Shown in pieces: positions 8,700 to 17,716 of a stretch of 64,000 bases of DNA. A program made the position numbers and the translations under genes. Source of the DNA: Pseudomonas sp. UBA4617 (lineage in GTDB: Bacteria > Pseudomonadota > Gammaproteobacteria > Pseudomonadales > Pseudomonadaceae); assembly GCF_002386445.1 (NCBI RefSeq), contig NZ_DGIR01000027.1:62001-126000 (forward strand), given 5' to 3'. The first letter of the stretch is position 1; every line of letters begins with the position of its first letter. A model generated the notes under the pieces. It made no database searches. It was not told where the DNA came from and saw only the letters and a list, made by a program, of their open reading frames with translations.

Positions 8700-9533
8700 T
8701 CAGGTGGCCCAGATACGCGGGGGGCAGGCAGGCAGGCCAAGGACAGCCGGGCGCAGCACATGCCACAGGCGTTGCAGGGTGCGTTGCAGGTGTTGGTTGT
8801 CATGGTCGAGCAGACGTATCACCAGCAACGACCCGAGCAGGGTCGCGCCGGCCGGGTTGCCCAGTTGTTCGAGCAGCGGGCGAACCTGCCCCAGGACGGC
8901 CTGGTCGGCAGGTGCAGCGCAAAAGGTGGCCAGCAGCGGGTGCCCGCCAAGCTTCTCCAGGCGCCCGCCTTCGACACGCAGGCGCTCGTGCAGGCCCACT
9001 TCGTCGGGCAGTTCGATGTGCAGGCGGCTGTCGACGGCACCTTGGTCAAAACGCTCGCTCATCACCGGGCGCCCCAGACATAGGGTTTCCCAGGCCAGCA
9101 GGCGTGCCCCCGGCTCGAGGATGAAACGGCTGTCGAGGCTGGCGCGGGCGCCGGAGAAGAATATGCTGTCCTGCGGCAGCCACTCCAGGGTGCTGCCGGC
9201 GGCCAGGTGAAAGCGCTGGGCCAGCCGCGCGGTCGGGCCGATGCTGCGGTAGAACTTGCTCGCGCCGGGCATGGTCAGCAGCGCGTGGCTGCCCGGCTCC
9301 AGCTGGATGTCCAGTTCCAGGCGGTCGCCGCCGACGATGCCGCCGGGTGGGTGCAGCACGTAGACATGGCACGGCGCACCTTCCGGATAGAAAGGCCGCT
9401 GCACCAGAAGAGGTCCGGAATGCCGCCACGCACCAAGGCGGGTCACCGTGTCGCGCCTGACGAAGCGCAACTGCAGGTAGGCGCTCCAGCCAGTGTCGTC
9501 TAGTGTTTGTTCGATCTGCTCCGCGAGCGACAT
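8700..9533 (-). CDS. ureD: Urease accessory protein UreD
   Basis: A 277-residue UreD, the scaffold that binds apo-urease and recruits UreF and UreG. Family motifs include HPPGGIVGGDRLELD, TMPGASKFYRS and LEWLPQDSIFF. The ATG at 9533 (MSLAEQIEQTL) follows a GCAGG site. A longer frame runs upstream to 9866 but is not expected to be translated, because UreD starts at about this point. It is the first gene of the operon. Confidence 0.93.
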   Translation of the reverse strand: MSLAEQIEQTLDDTGWSAYLQLRFVRRDTVTRLGAWRHSGPLLVQRPFYPEGAPCHVYVLHPPGGIVGGDRLELDIQLEPGSHALLTMPGASKFYRSIGPTARLAQRFHLAAGSTLEWLPQDSIFFSGARASLDSRFILEPGARLLAWETLCLGRPVMSERFDQGAVDSRLHIELPDEVGLHERLRVEGGRLEKLGGHPLLATFCAAPADQAVLGQVRPLLEQLGNPAGATLLGSLLVIRLLDHDNQHLQRTLQRLWHVLRPAVLGLPACPPRIWAT

Positions 9534-9639
9534 CCTGCGGCCCCTGAAATCCGTGGCCTGCTGGCCGTTTAGAGGGTCAGGCATGCACGCCTGGGGCGCG
9601 CGCGGCCTGACCACTCGATCAAATTCGCAGGCTGGATAT

Positions 9640-9655
9640 AGCAGGTTGTGGGCCA
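9640..9655 (-). promoter_or_regulatory. Candidate sigma-54 (-24/-12) promoter of the urease operon
   Basis: On the minus strand the 16-mer TGGCCCACAACCTGCT keeps the invariant GG and GC at the correct 10-bp spacing. It matches 9 of 12 specified positions of TGGCACG-N4-TTGCW. It lies about 107 bp before ureD. Urease in pseudomonads is commonly under NtrC/nitrogen control. No NtrC site was confidently seen, so this is a prediction. Confidence 0.45.
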
Positions 9656-9762
9656 ACTTCGCAGGTGAACGAAGATGAAACATCCGTGCCAGCTGATCGG
9701 GTTTCGGGCATACGGGAGGTTGGCGCACAAAGCAGGGGCGTGATCGGGCCCTGTTCAGGTGC

Positions 9763-10677
9763 TCAGTAGTCGAAGCGGTCCACCGCGCGCCGACGCTCGT
9801 TGTCATCACGCCGGTCATAGATGGCCGTGGTCTGGATATTGGCGTGGTGCGCGAGTTTCTGCGCAATCGACAGGTCGTGCTCTTCGATCACCCGGGTAAT
9901 GAATGCCCGGCGGAAGTCATGTGGCATGATCTTCACCCCTACCTGGGCACCGCGCTGGCGTGCGATGTAATAGATGGCGTGCTTGGTGATACGCGCCCGG
10001 GTGATGTGGCTGCCACGGCGGATGCGGTTGAACAGGAACGGGTCGTCCTCGGCGCCTGCCGGCAGGTCCTGGCGGCGCAGGTCGAGCCACGCCTGCAACT
10101 TCTCGAACGCCCATGGCGGCGCGTACTTGATCAGTTGGCGGTTGCCCTTGCCCAGCACCTGCAGGCTACGCGCCTCGAAATCGACCTGGCCGAGATCGAT
10201 GTCCACCGATTCGGACTTGCGCATGCCGGTACCGTAAAGCAGGGCAATGATCGCCGCATCCCGTACGCCCTGTGGCCGGGGGTCGGCCGCGCATACATCC
10301 ATCAGCTCGCGAATCAGGCTACGCCGCAGGTTGCGCCCCGGTGGCAGGCGGCTGCCACTGTCCGGCTTGACCTCGCGAATGCGCAACAACTGTTCATGTT
10401 CGATCAGCCCCTGACGCCAGGCTTCGTTCACCACCCCGCGAATGGCATTGACGTACAGCGACGAGCTGTTGGGCGCGTAACCATCGGCGCGCAGCGCCGC
10501 GACCAGGGCGATCACATGGCCGGGCTCGAGCCGGTGCCAGGGCACATCAACGATATTGCAGTCGACAAAACCCAGTCGATCGGCAGCGTCCTGAAGAATG
10601 TAGCGCATGGTTTGCTGGCTGGATGGGGCCAGGCGGGCCATGTACTGCAGCAGCGGGTTTTTCGAGAGATCGGACAA
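9763..10677 (-). CDS. Solitary tyrosine-type site-specific recombinase
   Basis: The catalytic set of the lambda-integrase/XerCD fold is complete: Arg in GTGMRKSE, His-x-x-Arg in PHDFRRAF, His in LAHHANIQ, and the nucleophile Tyr in TTAIYDRR. An N-terminal SAM-like DNA-binding domain precedes it (LLQYMARLAPSSQQTMRYIL). I chose a TTG start at 10677 (LSDLSKNPLL) because residues upstream look non-conserved and AGGA lies just before it. An ATG at 10764 in the same frame is the alternative. No other mobile-element gene is nearby. Confidence 0.8.
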   Translation of the reverse strand: MSDLSKNPLLQYMARLAPSSQQTMRYILQDAADRLGFVDCNIVDVPWHRLEPGHVIALVAALRADGYAPNSSSLYVNAIRGVVNEAWRQGLIEHEQLLRIREVKPDSGSRLPPGRNLRRSLIRELMDVCAADPRPQGVRDAAIIALLYGTGMRKSESVDIDLGQVDFEARSLQVLGKGNRQLIKYAPPWAFEKLQAWLDLRRQDLPAGAEDDPFLFNRIRRGSHITRARITKHAIYYIARQRGAQVGVKIMPHDFRRAFITRVIEEHDLSIAQKLAHHANIQTTAIYDRRDDNERRRAVDRFDY

Positions 10678-10911
10678 AACGTGAATCCTGTAACGAAGCG
10701 TTGGCAACGGCGGACCGCACCAGCCCCTGAAGCAAGCCAAAACGACAGACATAGGAGACGACATGATAGTGCCGCAGGCATCGCATCATCACCCTGAGAC
10801 AATGCCATCACCTTGATATGAAAGGGGTTTGCAGCTGGCACGGATCGTGATCTTACCCCAAATGCAGCCTCCTGACCGAACCAACCGGGATGCCCAAGCG
10901 ATGCATGCGGG

Positions 10912-13185
10912 CTAACCAGCACTCAGCTGCTCGGCCACTGGCCACCATCCCGGGAACATCTGCTGAACCCGGGGCTCGGCGAAACGTTCGTCGATCAGCA
11001 CCAGCACGCCTCGGTCCTGGTCACCGCGGATAACCCGGCCCGCTGCCTGAATGACCTTGCGTACACCCGGATAGAGGTAGGCGTAATCGAAGCCCGCACC
11101 GAACTGCCGGCCCAGGCGCTGCTTGAACTGTTCATTGACTGGGTTTACCTGCGGCAGCCCGAGCGTGGCGACGAACGCGCCGATCAGCCGCGTGCCGGGC
11201 AAGTCCACGCCCTCACCGAAGGCACCACCCAGGACGGCAAAACCGACGCCACGGCCATCCGCCACAAAGCGGTCGAGAAAGCCCTGGCGGGCGGCTTCGT
11301 CCATACCGGGCTCCTGGCGCCACGAGGGAATCCTCGCATGCTGCTCGGCCAGCAGTGTGGCCACCTGCTGCAGGTACTCGAAACTGCTGAAGAACGCCAG
11401 GTAGTTACCGGGCATCCGCGCATACTGTTCGGCAATCAGCGCGACGATCGGCGCCAGCGAGGCCTGGCGTTGCTGGTAGCGGGTGGACACCTGGCTGGCG
11501 ATACGGACTTGCAGCTGTTCGGCGCGGAACGGCGCCGCCACCTCCAGCCAGGCGGTATTTGCCGGCATGCCCAGCAGGTCGCTGTAGAAATGCCGCGGGC
11601 TCAGCGTGGCGGAAAACAGCGTCACACTGCGCGCCGCCTGCATGCGCGGGGCCAGCAGGCGCGCCGGGTTGACGTTGCGCAGGCTCAGGCTGGCCAGCCG
11701 CCGCTTGCGCGGCCCCTGGCGCTGGCTGATGTCGAACAGGAAATGCTCGTCGAACAGTTCGGCGACCCGGCTGAACTGCAAGGCCTGGTAAAAGAACTGC
11801 AGTACTTGCGGGTCGATTTGCCCAGGTGCCTGGTTCATCTGCTCCTGGATCAGCCCGATGCACTGCTGCAGTGCGCGCAACAGCCCATCCGGCAGCGCGT
11901 CGCTGGCCTGGTAAGGCGCCCGCTGCTCCTTGTATAGCGCGTTCCACTGCCGGTTCAAGCGGTCCAGCGCACTGACCAGCCCAGGCGGCTTGCTCTGACG
12001 CAGTGCCAGCAACTGGGCCTGGTCGAGGCTGGCGCTGTACATGCCACGCCCGCGCTCGACCAGGTTGTGCGCCTCGTCCACCAGCACCGCTACGCGCCAC
12101 TGGTTGGCCTGGGTCAGGCCGAACAGCAAGGCGTGGGCATCGAAATAATAGTTGTAGTCCGCTACCAGCACGTCGACCCAGCGCGCCATTTCCTGGCCCA
12201 GGTAGTACGGGCACACCTGGTGCGCCAGGGCCACGTCACGCAGCTGTGCGCGGTCGAGCAGCGGCAACGCGGCCGCTGCTTCGCGCGCGGCGGGCAGGCG
12301 GTCGTAGAAGCCCGCCGCCAACGGGCAGGACTCGCCGTGGCAGGCCTTTTCCGGGTATTCGCAGGCCTTGTCGCGGGCGATCAGTTCCAGGGTGCGCAGG
12401 GCCGGTTGCGGCGTGGCCTCGGTGATCTGCTGCATGGCATCCAGGGCCAGGGCCCGGCCTGGCGTCTTGGCCGTGAGGAAGAACAGCTTGTCCAGTTGCT
12501 GCGGCGCCATGGCCTTGAGCAGCGGGAACAAGGTGCCGAGGGTCTTGCCGATGCCGGTGCTGGCCTGGGCCATCAGGCAACGGCCAGTGCTCACCGCCTT
12601 GTACAGGGTTTCTGCCAATTGGCGCTGCCCCTGGCGAAACGCCGGATACGGGAAGCCGAGCGCCTGCAGGCCCTGGTTACGCTCGGCCAGGCGCTGCTCC
12701 TGCCGGTGTGCCCAAACCAGGAAGCGTTGGCACTGGGTTTCGAAGAAGGCTTGCAGTTCGGCGGCGGTGCAGTGCTCGCTGACCAGCGTCTGGCCGTCGG
12801 TGTCCACGTCCAGGTATACCAGTGCCACCTCGATGGCCGACAGTTGCCGTGCCTGGCACATCAACCAGCCGTAGACCTTGGCCTGTGCCCAGTGCAACTG
12901 GCGATGGTTGGCCGGCTGGCGCGCCAGGTCGCCTCGGTGGGTCTTGATCTCTTCGAGGCGATTGCAGGCAGGGTCATAACCATCGGCGCGGCCACGCACC
13001 TTCAGGGTTTCGAAGTGCCCTTCCAGGGCGATTTCCGACTCGTAGCCCGCAGCGCGCCGTGCCACGACCCGCCGATGCCCCTCGATCCCCTCCTGGGCGG
13101 TGGGCGATGGTGTAAAGCGCAGGTCCAGGTCGCCGACCTTGGCGCTGAATTCGCACAGGGCGCGCACCGCCACGCTGTAACTCAC
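10912..13185 (-). CDS. XPD/DinG-like Fe-S helicase with N-terminal PD-(D/E)XK nuclease domain
   Basis: About 757 residues. The N-terminal 130 residues look like a RecB/Cas4-type nuclease fold, with Asp at 68 (GRADGYD), EIK at 79-81 and a later HWAQAKVYGW motif. A superfamily 2 helicase follows: Walker A AQASTGIGKT (206-215), DEAH at 370-373, and a C-terminal QAAGRVIRG motif VI. Four cysteines (275, 282, 287, 325) between motifs I and II fit the XPD-type 4Fe-4S cluster. The GTG start overlaps the FAN1 stop (GTGA). An ATG nine codons upstream is the alternative. Confidence 0.85.
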   Translation of the reverse strand: MSYSVAVRALCEFSAKVGDLDLRFTPSPTAQEGIEGHRRVVARRAAGYESEIALEGHFETLKVRGRADGYDPACNRLEEIKTHRGDLARQPANHRQLHWAQAKVYGWLMCQARQLSAIEVALVYLDVDTDGQTLVSEHCTAAELQAFFETQCQRFLVWAHRQEQRLAERNQGLQALGFPYPAFRQGQRQLAETLYKAVSTGRCLMAQASTGIGKTLGTLFPLLKAMAPQQLDKLFFLTAKTPGRALALDAMQQITEATPQPALRTLELIARDKACEYPEKACHGESCPLAAGFYDRLPAAREAAAALPLLDRAQLRDVALAHQVCPYYLGQEMARWVDVLVADYNYYFDAHALLFGLTQANQWRVAVLVDEAHNLVERGRGMYSASLDQAQLLALRQSKPPGLVSALDRLNRQWNALYKEQRAPYQASDALPDGLLRALQQCIGLIQEQMNQAPGQIDPQVLQFFYQALQFSRVAELFDEHFLFDISQRQGPRKRRLASLSLRNVNPARLLAPRMQAARSVTLFSATLSPRHFYSDLLGMPANTAWLEVAAPFRAEQLQVRIASQVSTRYQQRQASLAPIVALIAEQYARMPGNYLAFFSSFEYLQQVATLLAEQHARIPSWRQEPGMDEAARQGFLDRFVADGRGVGFAVLGGAFGEGVDLPGTRLIGAFVATLGLPQVNPVNEQFKQRLGRQFGAGFDYAYLYPGVRKVIQAAGRVIRGDQDRGVLVLIDERFAEPRVQQMFPGWWPVAEQLSAG

Positions 13186-14831
13186 GGCGTATCGCTCCAG
13201 CGCACATGGCATACCGCGACAGGCAGGCCGTGCGCCCGGCAGAACGCCAGCCAGCGCAGCTGGTTGTCCTGCAGGCGGTCGCCGGGGCCCTTGACCTCGA
13301 CCATGCGATAGCGGCCCTCCCCGGGCCAGAACTGGATCAGGTCGGGCATGCCGGCGCGGTTGTTGCGGATGTCCTGCAACAGGCGCAGGAAACACTGCTT
13401 CAGATGCACTGCGGGCAGGCAGGCCAGCGCCTGTTCAAGCAGCGCCTCGCTGAGCATGGACCAGAACACGAAGGGCGATTGCAAGCCTTGCTTGGCGGCA
13501 TAGCAGTCGAGAATGGCCTGGTGATGGCTACCGTCGTCAAGCCGCCCCAGGCAACGTTCGAACAGTGTGCTGCGCCGTAGCTGGAAGTCGCTGTCATGCA
13601 GGTCCTGGGGCGCAGCCTGGAACGGGTGGAAGAACGCGCCAGGCACCGGGGCGAAGATCGCCTCCCAGCAGAGCAGGCCGAACAGGCTGTTGAACAGCGT
13701 GTTCTCCACGTAATGCACCGGTCCACCGTCCTCGGCCAGATGCTGGCGCACGGCCTCCTCCACCCCCAGTGCGGCGTGTTCGCGTGGTAGTTCCAGCTCG
13801 ATAAGTTCAAGGGCAGCCTCACGCCGGCGTGGCTGTGGCGGGCCGCCGAGCTTGCGTGCCAGGCGTGGCAACATGCGCTCCAGCGCCTGCACTTCCAGTG
13901 CGTTGGCCGGTGTCGCCGCCATGTGCAGCGCCAGGGCATGCGCCTCGGACCACTGCTCGCTGCGCTCCAGCACCCGCACCTGGCGGATGCGCGCCTGGGC
14001 ATGCTGGCATTGCGCGTAGACAGCCATGGCCTGCACCCAGTCGCCCTGGCGCTCGCACTGCTGGCCCAGGGCGAATTGCAGGCGCGCATGACGCCGGGCC
14101 AGCCACGGGTTGTCGCTGTGCAGGCCGTGCAAGGCGGTGAGGATCGCCCCCGGGTCGTCGCCCTGCTCCAGACGCTCTGCGCACTGGTGCAAGGCCATGG
14201 CCAGGTCGACTTCGGCGCGTTTCTGCAAGGCTCGCGAATCGTTGCTGAATGGCACCTGCTCATAGCGCAACAAGCCCAGGTCGGCGAGGACGAAGTCAGA
14301 CCAGTCCTGGTGAAGGTTGCCGAAAAACAGCAGGCGCATGCGGTCACACAAGGGCTGCTGGCACCACTGCAGGATGCGCACGCCACTGTCGGGGAACCAC
14401 TCGGTCAGTGCCCGGGCTTGCAGGCCCAGCGGTTGCAGCTGTGCCAGCAGTTCATGCTTGGCGGCACGCGGACGGCTCAGGTACCGGGCAAAACAGCGGG
14501 CAAGTTCGTCCTTGCGCAACAGGGTGAACAGCTGTTCCAGCGCCAGTTGCCCGGGCTCCTGCACCCAGCCGAGGGCCAGCAACGGCTGCAGCGCCTGCCC
14601 GGTGTCGCCGATTTCGGCGTAGTCGAGGCGGTCGCTGCGAAACAGCTCGCCCTTGCGCATGACCATGCGCACCATGAGGGCCTGCGCCGGGACAGCCAGC
14701 TGGCTGAAGGCGCGGATGAAACCCAGGTCCTGATCGTCGAGCAGGTCTGCGTAGCGTTGTTCTACCCACTGCATTACCTGGCGGAAGTTGTGCAGGTAGT
14801 AGAACGGGTCATCGACGGAATGGGCGATCAC
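13182..14831 (-). CDS. fan1: FAN1-type VRR-NUC structure-specific nuclease
   Basis: A 549-residue protein with the FAN1 C-terminal VRR_NUC domain: AGMPDLIQFW (Asp497), then MVEVKGPGDRLQDNQ (Glu512, Lys514), preceded by the conserved YVENTLFNSLFGLLCWE segment. The middle is helical and TPR-like, and the N-terminal part corresponds to the SAP region. FAN1 cuts flapped and crosslinked DNA from the 5' side, and pseudomonad homologues have been studied structurally. It is the first gene of a two-gene operon with the helicase-nuclease, behind a LexA box. Confidence 0.9.
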   Translation of the reverse strand: MIAHSVDDPFYYLHNFRQVMQWVEQRYADLLDDQDLGFIRAFSQLAVPAQALMVRMVMRKGELFRSDRLDYAEIGDTGQALQPLLALGWVQEPGQLALEQLFTLLRKDELARCFARYLSRPRAAKHELLAQLQPLGLQARALTEWFPDSGVRILQWCQQPLCDRMRLLFFGNLHQDWSDFVLADLGLLRYEQVPFSNDSRALQKRAEVDLAMALHQCAERLEQGDDPGAILTALHGLHSDNPWLARRHARLQFALGQQCERQGDWVQAMAVYAQCQHAQARIRQVRVLERSEQWSEAHALALHMAATPANALEVQALERMLPRLARKLGGPPQPRRREAALELIELELPREHAALGVEEAVRQHLAEDGGPVHYVENTLFNSLFGLLCWEAIFAPVPGAFFHPFQAAPQDLHDSDFQLRRSTLFERCLGRLDDGSHHQAILDCYAAKQGLQSPFVFWSMLSEALLEQALACLPAVHLKQCFLRLLQDIRNNRAGMPDLIQFWPGEGRYRMVEVKGPGDRLQDNQLRWLAFCRAHGLPVAVCHVRWSDTP

Positions 14832-14860
14832 TGGGCTGGGTCAGGCGGCTGGAATGGACA

Positions 14861-14876
14861 CTGGTTATACATACAG
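14861..14876 (-). promoter_or_regulatory. LexA (SOS) box upstream of the FAN1 operon
   Basis: On the minus strand the sequence is CTGTATGTATAACCAG, which fits CTG-N10-CAG and the consensus CTGTATATATATACAG except for a few central and right-half bases. It lies 29 bp before the FAN1 start, a normal position for LexA repression. Seen directly; binding is inferred. Confidence 0.75.
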
Positions 14877-14957
14877 ATCAACTGGCTGACAAGTGCCGCA
14901 GGTCGTGCCGCGGTCAACCCGCGGCGCGGCAGCTGCGCAGCGCCCGGCGTTGTTCCA

Positions 14958-16331
14958 TCACTGCTCCCGCGCCCCTCGACCGACCGTCCCGGCGGGCCGC
15001 CCGCAGCGCAATTCCAACGCCTGGGCCAGGCGTTCCACGGCCTGTTGCAGGACCTCCGCCTGCCCGCCAACCCATACCAGTGCCAGGTACTGCTGATACC
15101 GCCCCTGCAGGCTGAACTGCCCGCCCGCAAGCGCATGCAGTGCCGAGCCAGTCAACGCCGCGACAATGTTTTCCCAGACCAGCGGCTGGCGAAAACGCAC
15201 CCAGAGTGCCTGCCCGCCCTCGGGCATTTCCAGCACCACGCGCTGGCCGAATTGCAGCTCCAGCGCACGCGCCAGGCATTGCGCGCGTCGTTGCAGGTCC
15301 GTTCGCAAGCGGACCAGTTGCGCCTCGACCTCACCCCTGCCCAGCATCTGCGCAAGCGCCTGCAGGCGCAGTGGCGCAAGCCGGAACCCGCGCTCGGCGA
15401 ACGCCCCGGCCAGCACGGCCCCCTGCCCCAGAACATAGGCATAGGGGGCCTCGGCCCCTATGACAGCCTCGAACGCCCCCATTACCAGCAACCAGCGCGG
15501 GTCGGCCCAGTCACGCAGGCGCCTGGTCGGGGGCCCGCAGTAGCAGTGGTCACTGTCCAGATCGTTTTCCAGCAGCCACACCGGGTGGCGGGCCAACAGC
15601 TCGCCCAGCTGCTGCTGGCAGTGTGGCGTGACCAGACGCCCCTGAGGCATGCCAAGGCACGACGGCATGACCACCATGCCCACTGGCTCGCTTTCCAGCA
15701 GCCGGGCCAAGGTACGCAGGTCCGGGTTACCGCGCGGGTCTGCCGGCACTTCCAGCACGCGCATGCCGGTGCGTTCCAGGGCGCGCAGCAATTGCGGACA
15801 GCAGGGCGAATGGACGAGCACGGTCTCCCCCTGCAAGGCCAGCGCTGCCAGCAATGTTTCCAGCAGCGCGGGAACATCAGGGGCCAGTTGTACGTCCTCG
15901 GCACGCCAGTACTGGCCGGAGGAACGGGTGTAACGCGCTGCCAGCGCATTGCGCAGACGGACGCTGCCGAGTTCTGCCCAGCCCGCGGCACTGTGCGCAC
16001 GCTGGCGCGCCAGGCGCCGTTCATGGCTGAACAGGGCACGTTCGAGCGTTGGCTGCGCCGGCAATGGCGCCTGGTGGGGCATGGCCGCAGCTGCACGTGT
16101 CGCAGCACCTTGTATGTAGTAACCCGATCTCGGCAGGCATTGTACCCGGCCCTCCTCTTCCAGCAGGTTGTAGGCGCTCTGCACGGTGGCCAGCGATACC
16201 CTCAGCCGGCGCGACAGCGCGCGCAACGACGGTAAGCGGCATGTGCCCGCCGCCGGCGCCTCGTCGATCAGCGCTATCAGGTAGCGGTACACCTTGCGAT
16301 AGGCAAACTCGCCGCGAACAGCCCGCGCCAT
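14958..16331 (-). CDS. MocR-type GntR regulator with degenerate aminotransferase domain
   Basis: 457 residues. A GntR winged helix occupies about residues 10-75 (LPSLRALSRRLRVSLATVQSAYNLLEEEGRV), followed by a fold-type I aminotransferase-like domain. MocR proteins normally bind PLP through a lysine in a G-[TS]-F-S-K motif. Here the equivalent is GAFEAVIG (285-292), with Ala at the lysine position. The usual DDY-type motif reads ENDLDSDHCY, and the proline-turn motif reads MPSCLGMPQG. It may respond to another ligand or none. Its ATG shares one base with the stop of the upstream gene (TGATG). Confidence 0.75.
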   Translation of the reverse strand: MARAVRGEFAYRKVYRYLIALIDEAPAAGTCRLPSLRALSRRLRVSLATVQSAYNLLEEEGRVQCLPRSGYYIQGAATRAAAAMPHQAPLPAQPTLERALFSHERRLARQRAHSAAGWAELGSVRLRNALAARYTRSSGQYWRAEDVQLAPDVPALLETLLAALALQGETVLVHSPCCPQLLRALERTGMRVLEVPADPRGNPDLRTLARLLESEPVGMVVMPSCLGMPQGRLVTPHCQQQLGELLARHPVWLLENDLDSDHCYCGPPTRRLRDWADPRWLLVMGAFEAVIGAEAPYAYVLGQGAVLAGAFAERGFRLAPLRLQALAQMLGRGEVEAQLVRLRTDLQRRAQCLARALELQFGQRVVLEMPEGGQALWVRFRQPLVWENIVAALTGSALHALAGGQFSLQGRYQQYLALVWVGGQAEVLQQAVERLAQALELRCGRPAGTVGRGAREQ

Positions 16332-17716
16332 CAGGATTGCCCCGCCACATCACGCCACCGCCCTGCCGCGCAGCGCGGCACCCAGCGCAGGTGGATATCG
16401 CGCTGCGCCAGGTTGCTCATCAGGCGCCAGGCCGTCAGGCGCAAACGCCCGCCATAGATCGCCCGCAGCTGCCCCAGCGACAGGCCGCTGGTGTTGACCA
16501 GCCAGTCCTTGACCGCCTCCGGGCAGCTTTTACCCTGCAGGGCCCGGTGCAGATAGGGCAACGCCACCAGCATGTCGGCATGCCGACACTGCAGGAACCG
16601 CTCGAGGTTCCTCCCCTGCCTGGCGAACGGCCTGAACAGTACGCACACCAGTTGGGTCTGGTTGATACCGTAGGCTTTGCCAAACTGCACCGGCTGCACA
16701 TCGCCGTGGCGACTGCCGCCAGCCTTGCCAGCCAGGCTTAGGGCAGGTCGATCGGCCTGTGGTTCCAGGCTGTAGTCGTGCAGTTCATGCAATTGCACCA
16801 ACGCCGACGGTTCGATGAACGCCGCCAGCGGCCAGGCATCCCGGGCGCCATCGTCACAACAGCCGAGCATCACGTCGAGCTGTTGCACATCCAGCAGATG
16901 GGGTAGCAGGTCGTCGATGGCAAACACCCGCACCGGCGCCTCTTCCGTGACAACGCTTGCGGCAGGTTCGCCCTGCGCGTCCAGCGCCCCGTCGACGGTG
17001 CCGTGCAGCCAGCCCAACCCCTGGGCCAGCGTTGCCACGCACTGATGCACCTGCTGCGAACCGTGCGCGCCTGCCAGGCGCAGGCTGCGCCGGGCCCAGG
17101 CCAGATACTTGCGCCGCTGCCGCGCGGGGACGGCAGTGACCAGGACGTCGGCAGGCGCCTGGTCCCGCAGTGCAAGGCCCACGGTTTCGGCCAGCTCCAG
17201 ATGCAGCCGGCTACCCAACAGGGCTTCGGGCGTGGCATCGACCAGGTGGCCAAAGACCAGCATGGCATCCCGCGCTTGCCGCCACCGCTCGCCTGCAGCC
17301 GCAGGCCGACAGCTGAACGGCACTACCTCGCGCCCCTCGATCATCTCCAGCCGCACCCGTTGATCATCCTGCATGAACAGGCCACTGAAGCAGCGTTCAT
17401 GGCCTTCGAGCGTAGCGCGGTCCGCGCTCGGCAAGCTGACCACCAGCACCCGCAACTGGAAGGTGACCGGCGCACGCAGGGCAATGCTCAACTGCGCGGC
17501 ACGCAGCATGGCCAGTAGCCGCGTACTACGGCGGTCGCTGCCCTGCAGCACCAGCAGGCGGAAGGTGCCAATGTATTCGGGCCCACCTGCTGCAACCAGC
17601 AACCGTTGTATCAGCAACTGCAAGGAGGCACGCTGGGCCTGGGACATGTGACTCAGCAAGCGTTCGAGCACCTGCTGGTAGATATAGTGCATTGCCTGGT
17701 CGTGAATAGCAGTCAC
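16331..17716 (-). CDS. Unknown 461-residue protein coupled to the MocR regulator
   Basis: I do not recognise this family. The protein is soluble, with no signal peptide or clear membrane helix. It shows strand-helix alternation (RLLVLQGSDRRSTRLLAMLRAA, then FQLRVLVVSLPSADRATLEGH) and a C-terminal region with YGINQTQLVC and LSLGQLRAIYGGRLRLTAWRL. A charged Gly/Lys-rich stretch (SLAGKAGGSRHGDVQPVQFG) is near residue 340. The stop overlaps the MocR start by one base, so both are probably made from one transcript and may work together. Confidence 0.6.
   Translation of the reverse strand: MTAIHDQAMHYIYQQVLERLLSHMSQAQRASLQLLIQRLLVAAGGPEYIGTFRLLVLQGSDRRSTRLLAMLRAAQLSIALRAPVTFQLRVLVVSLPSADRATLEGHERCFSGLFMQDDQRVRLEMIEGREVVPFSCRPAAAGERWRQARDAMLVFGHLVDATPEALLGSRLHLELAETVGLALRDQAPADVLVTAVPARQRRKYLAWARRSLRLAGAHGSQQVHQCVATLAQGLGWLHGTVDGALDAQGEPAASVVTEEAPVRVFAIDDLLPHLLDVQQLDVMLGCCDDGARDAWPLAAFIEPSALVQLHELHDYSLEPQADRPALSLAGKAGGSRHGDVQPVQFGKAYGINQTQLVCVLFRPFARQGRNLERFLQCRHADMLVALPYLHRALQGKSCPEAVKDWLVNTSGLSLGQLRAIYGGRLRLTAWRLMSNLAQRDIHLRWVPRCAAGRWRDVAGQS

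Noticed and set aside
12067..13311. Long plus-strand frame antisense to the helicase gene
   Set aside because: Composition artefact; the minus-strand helicase has all motifs in order.
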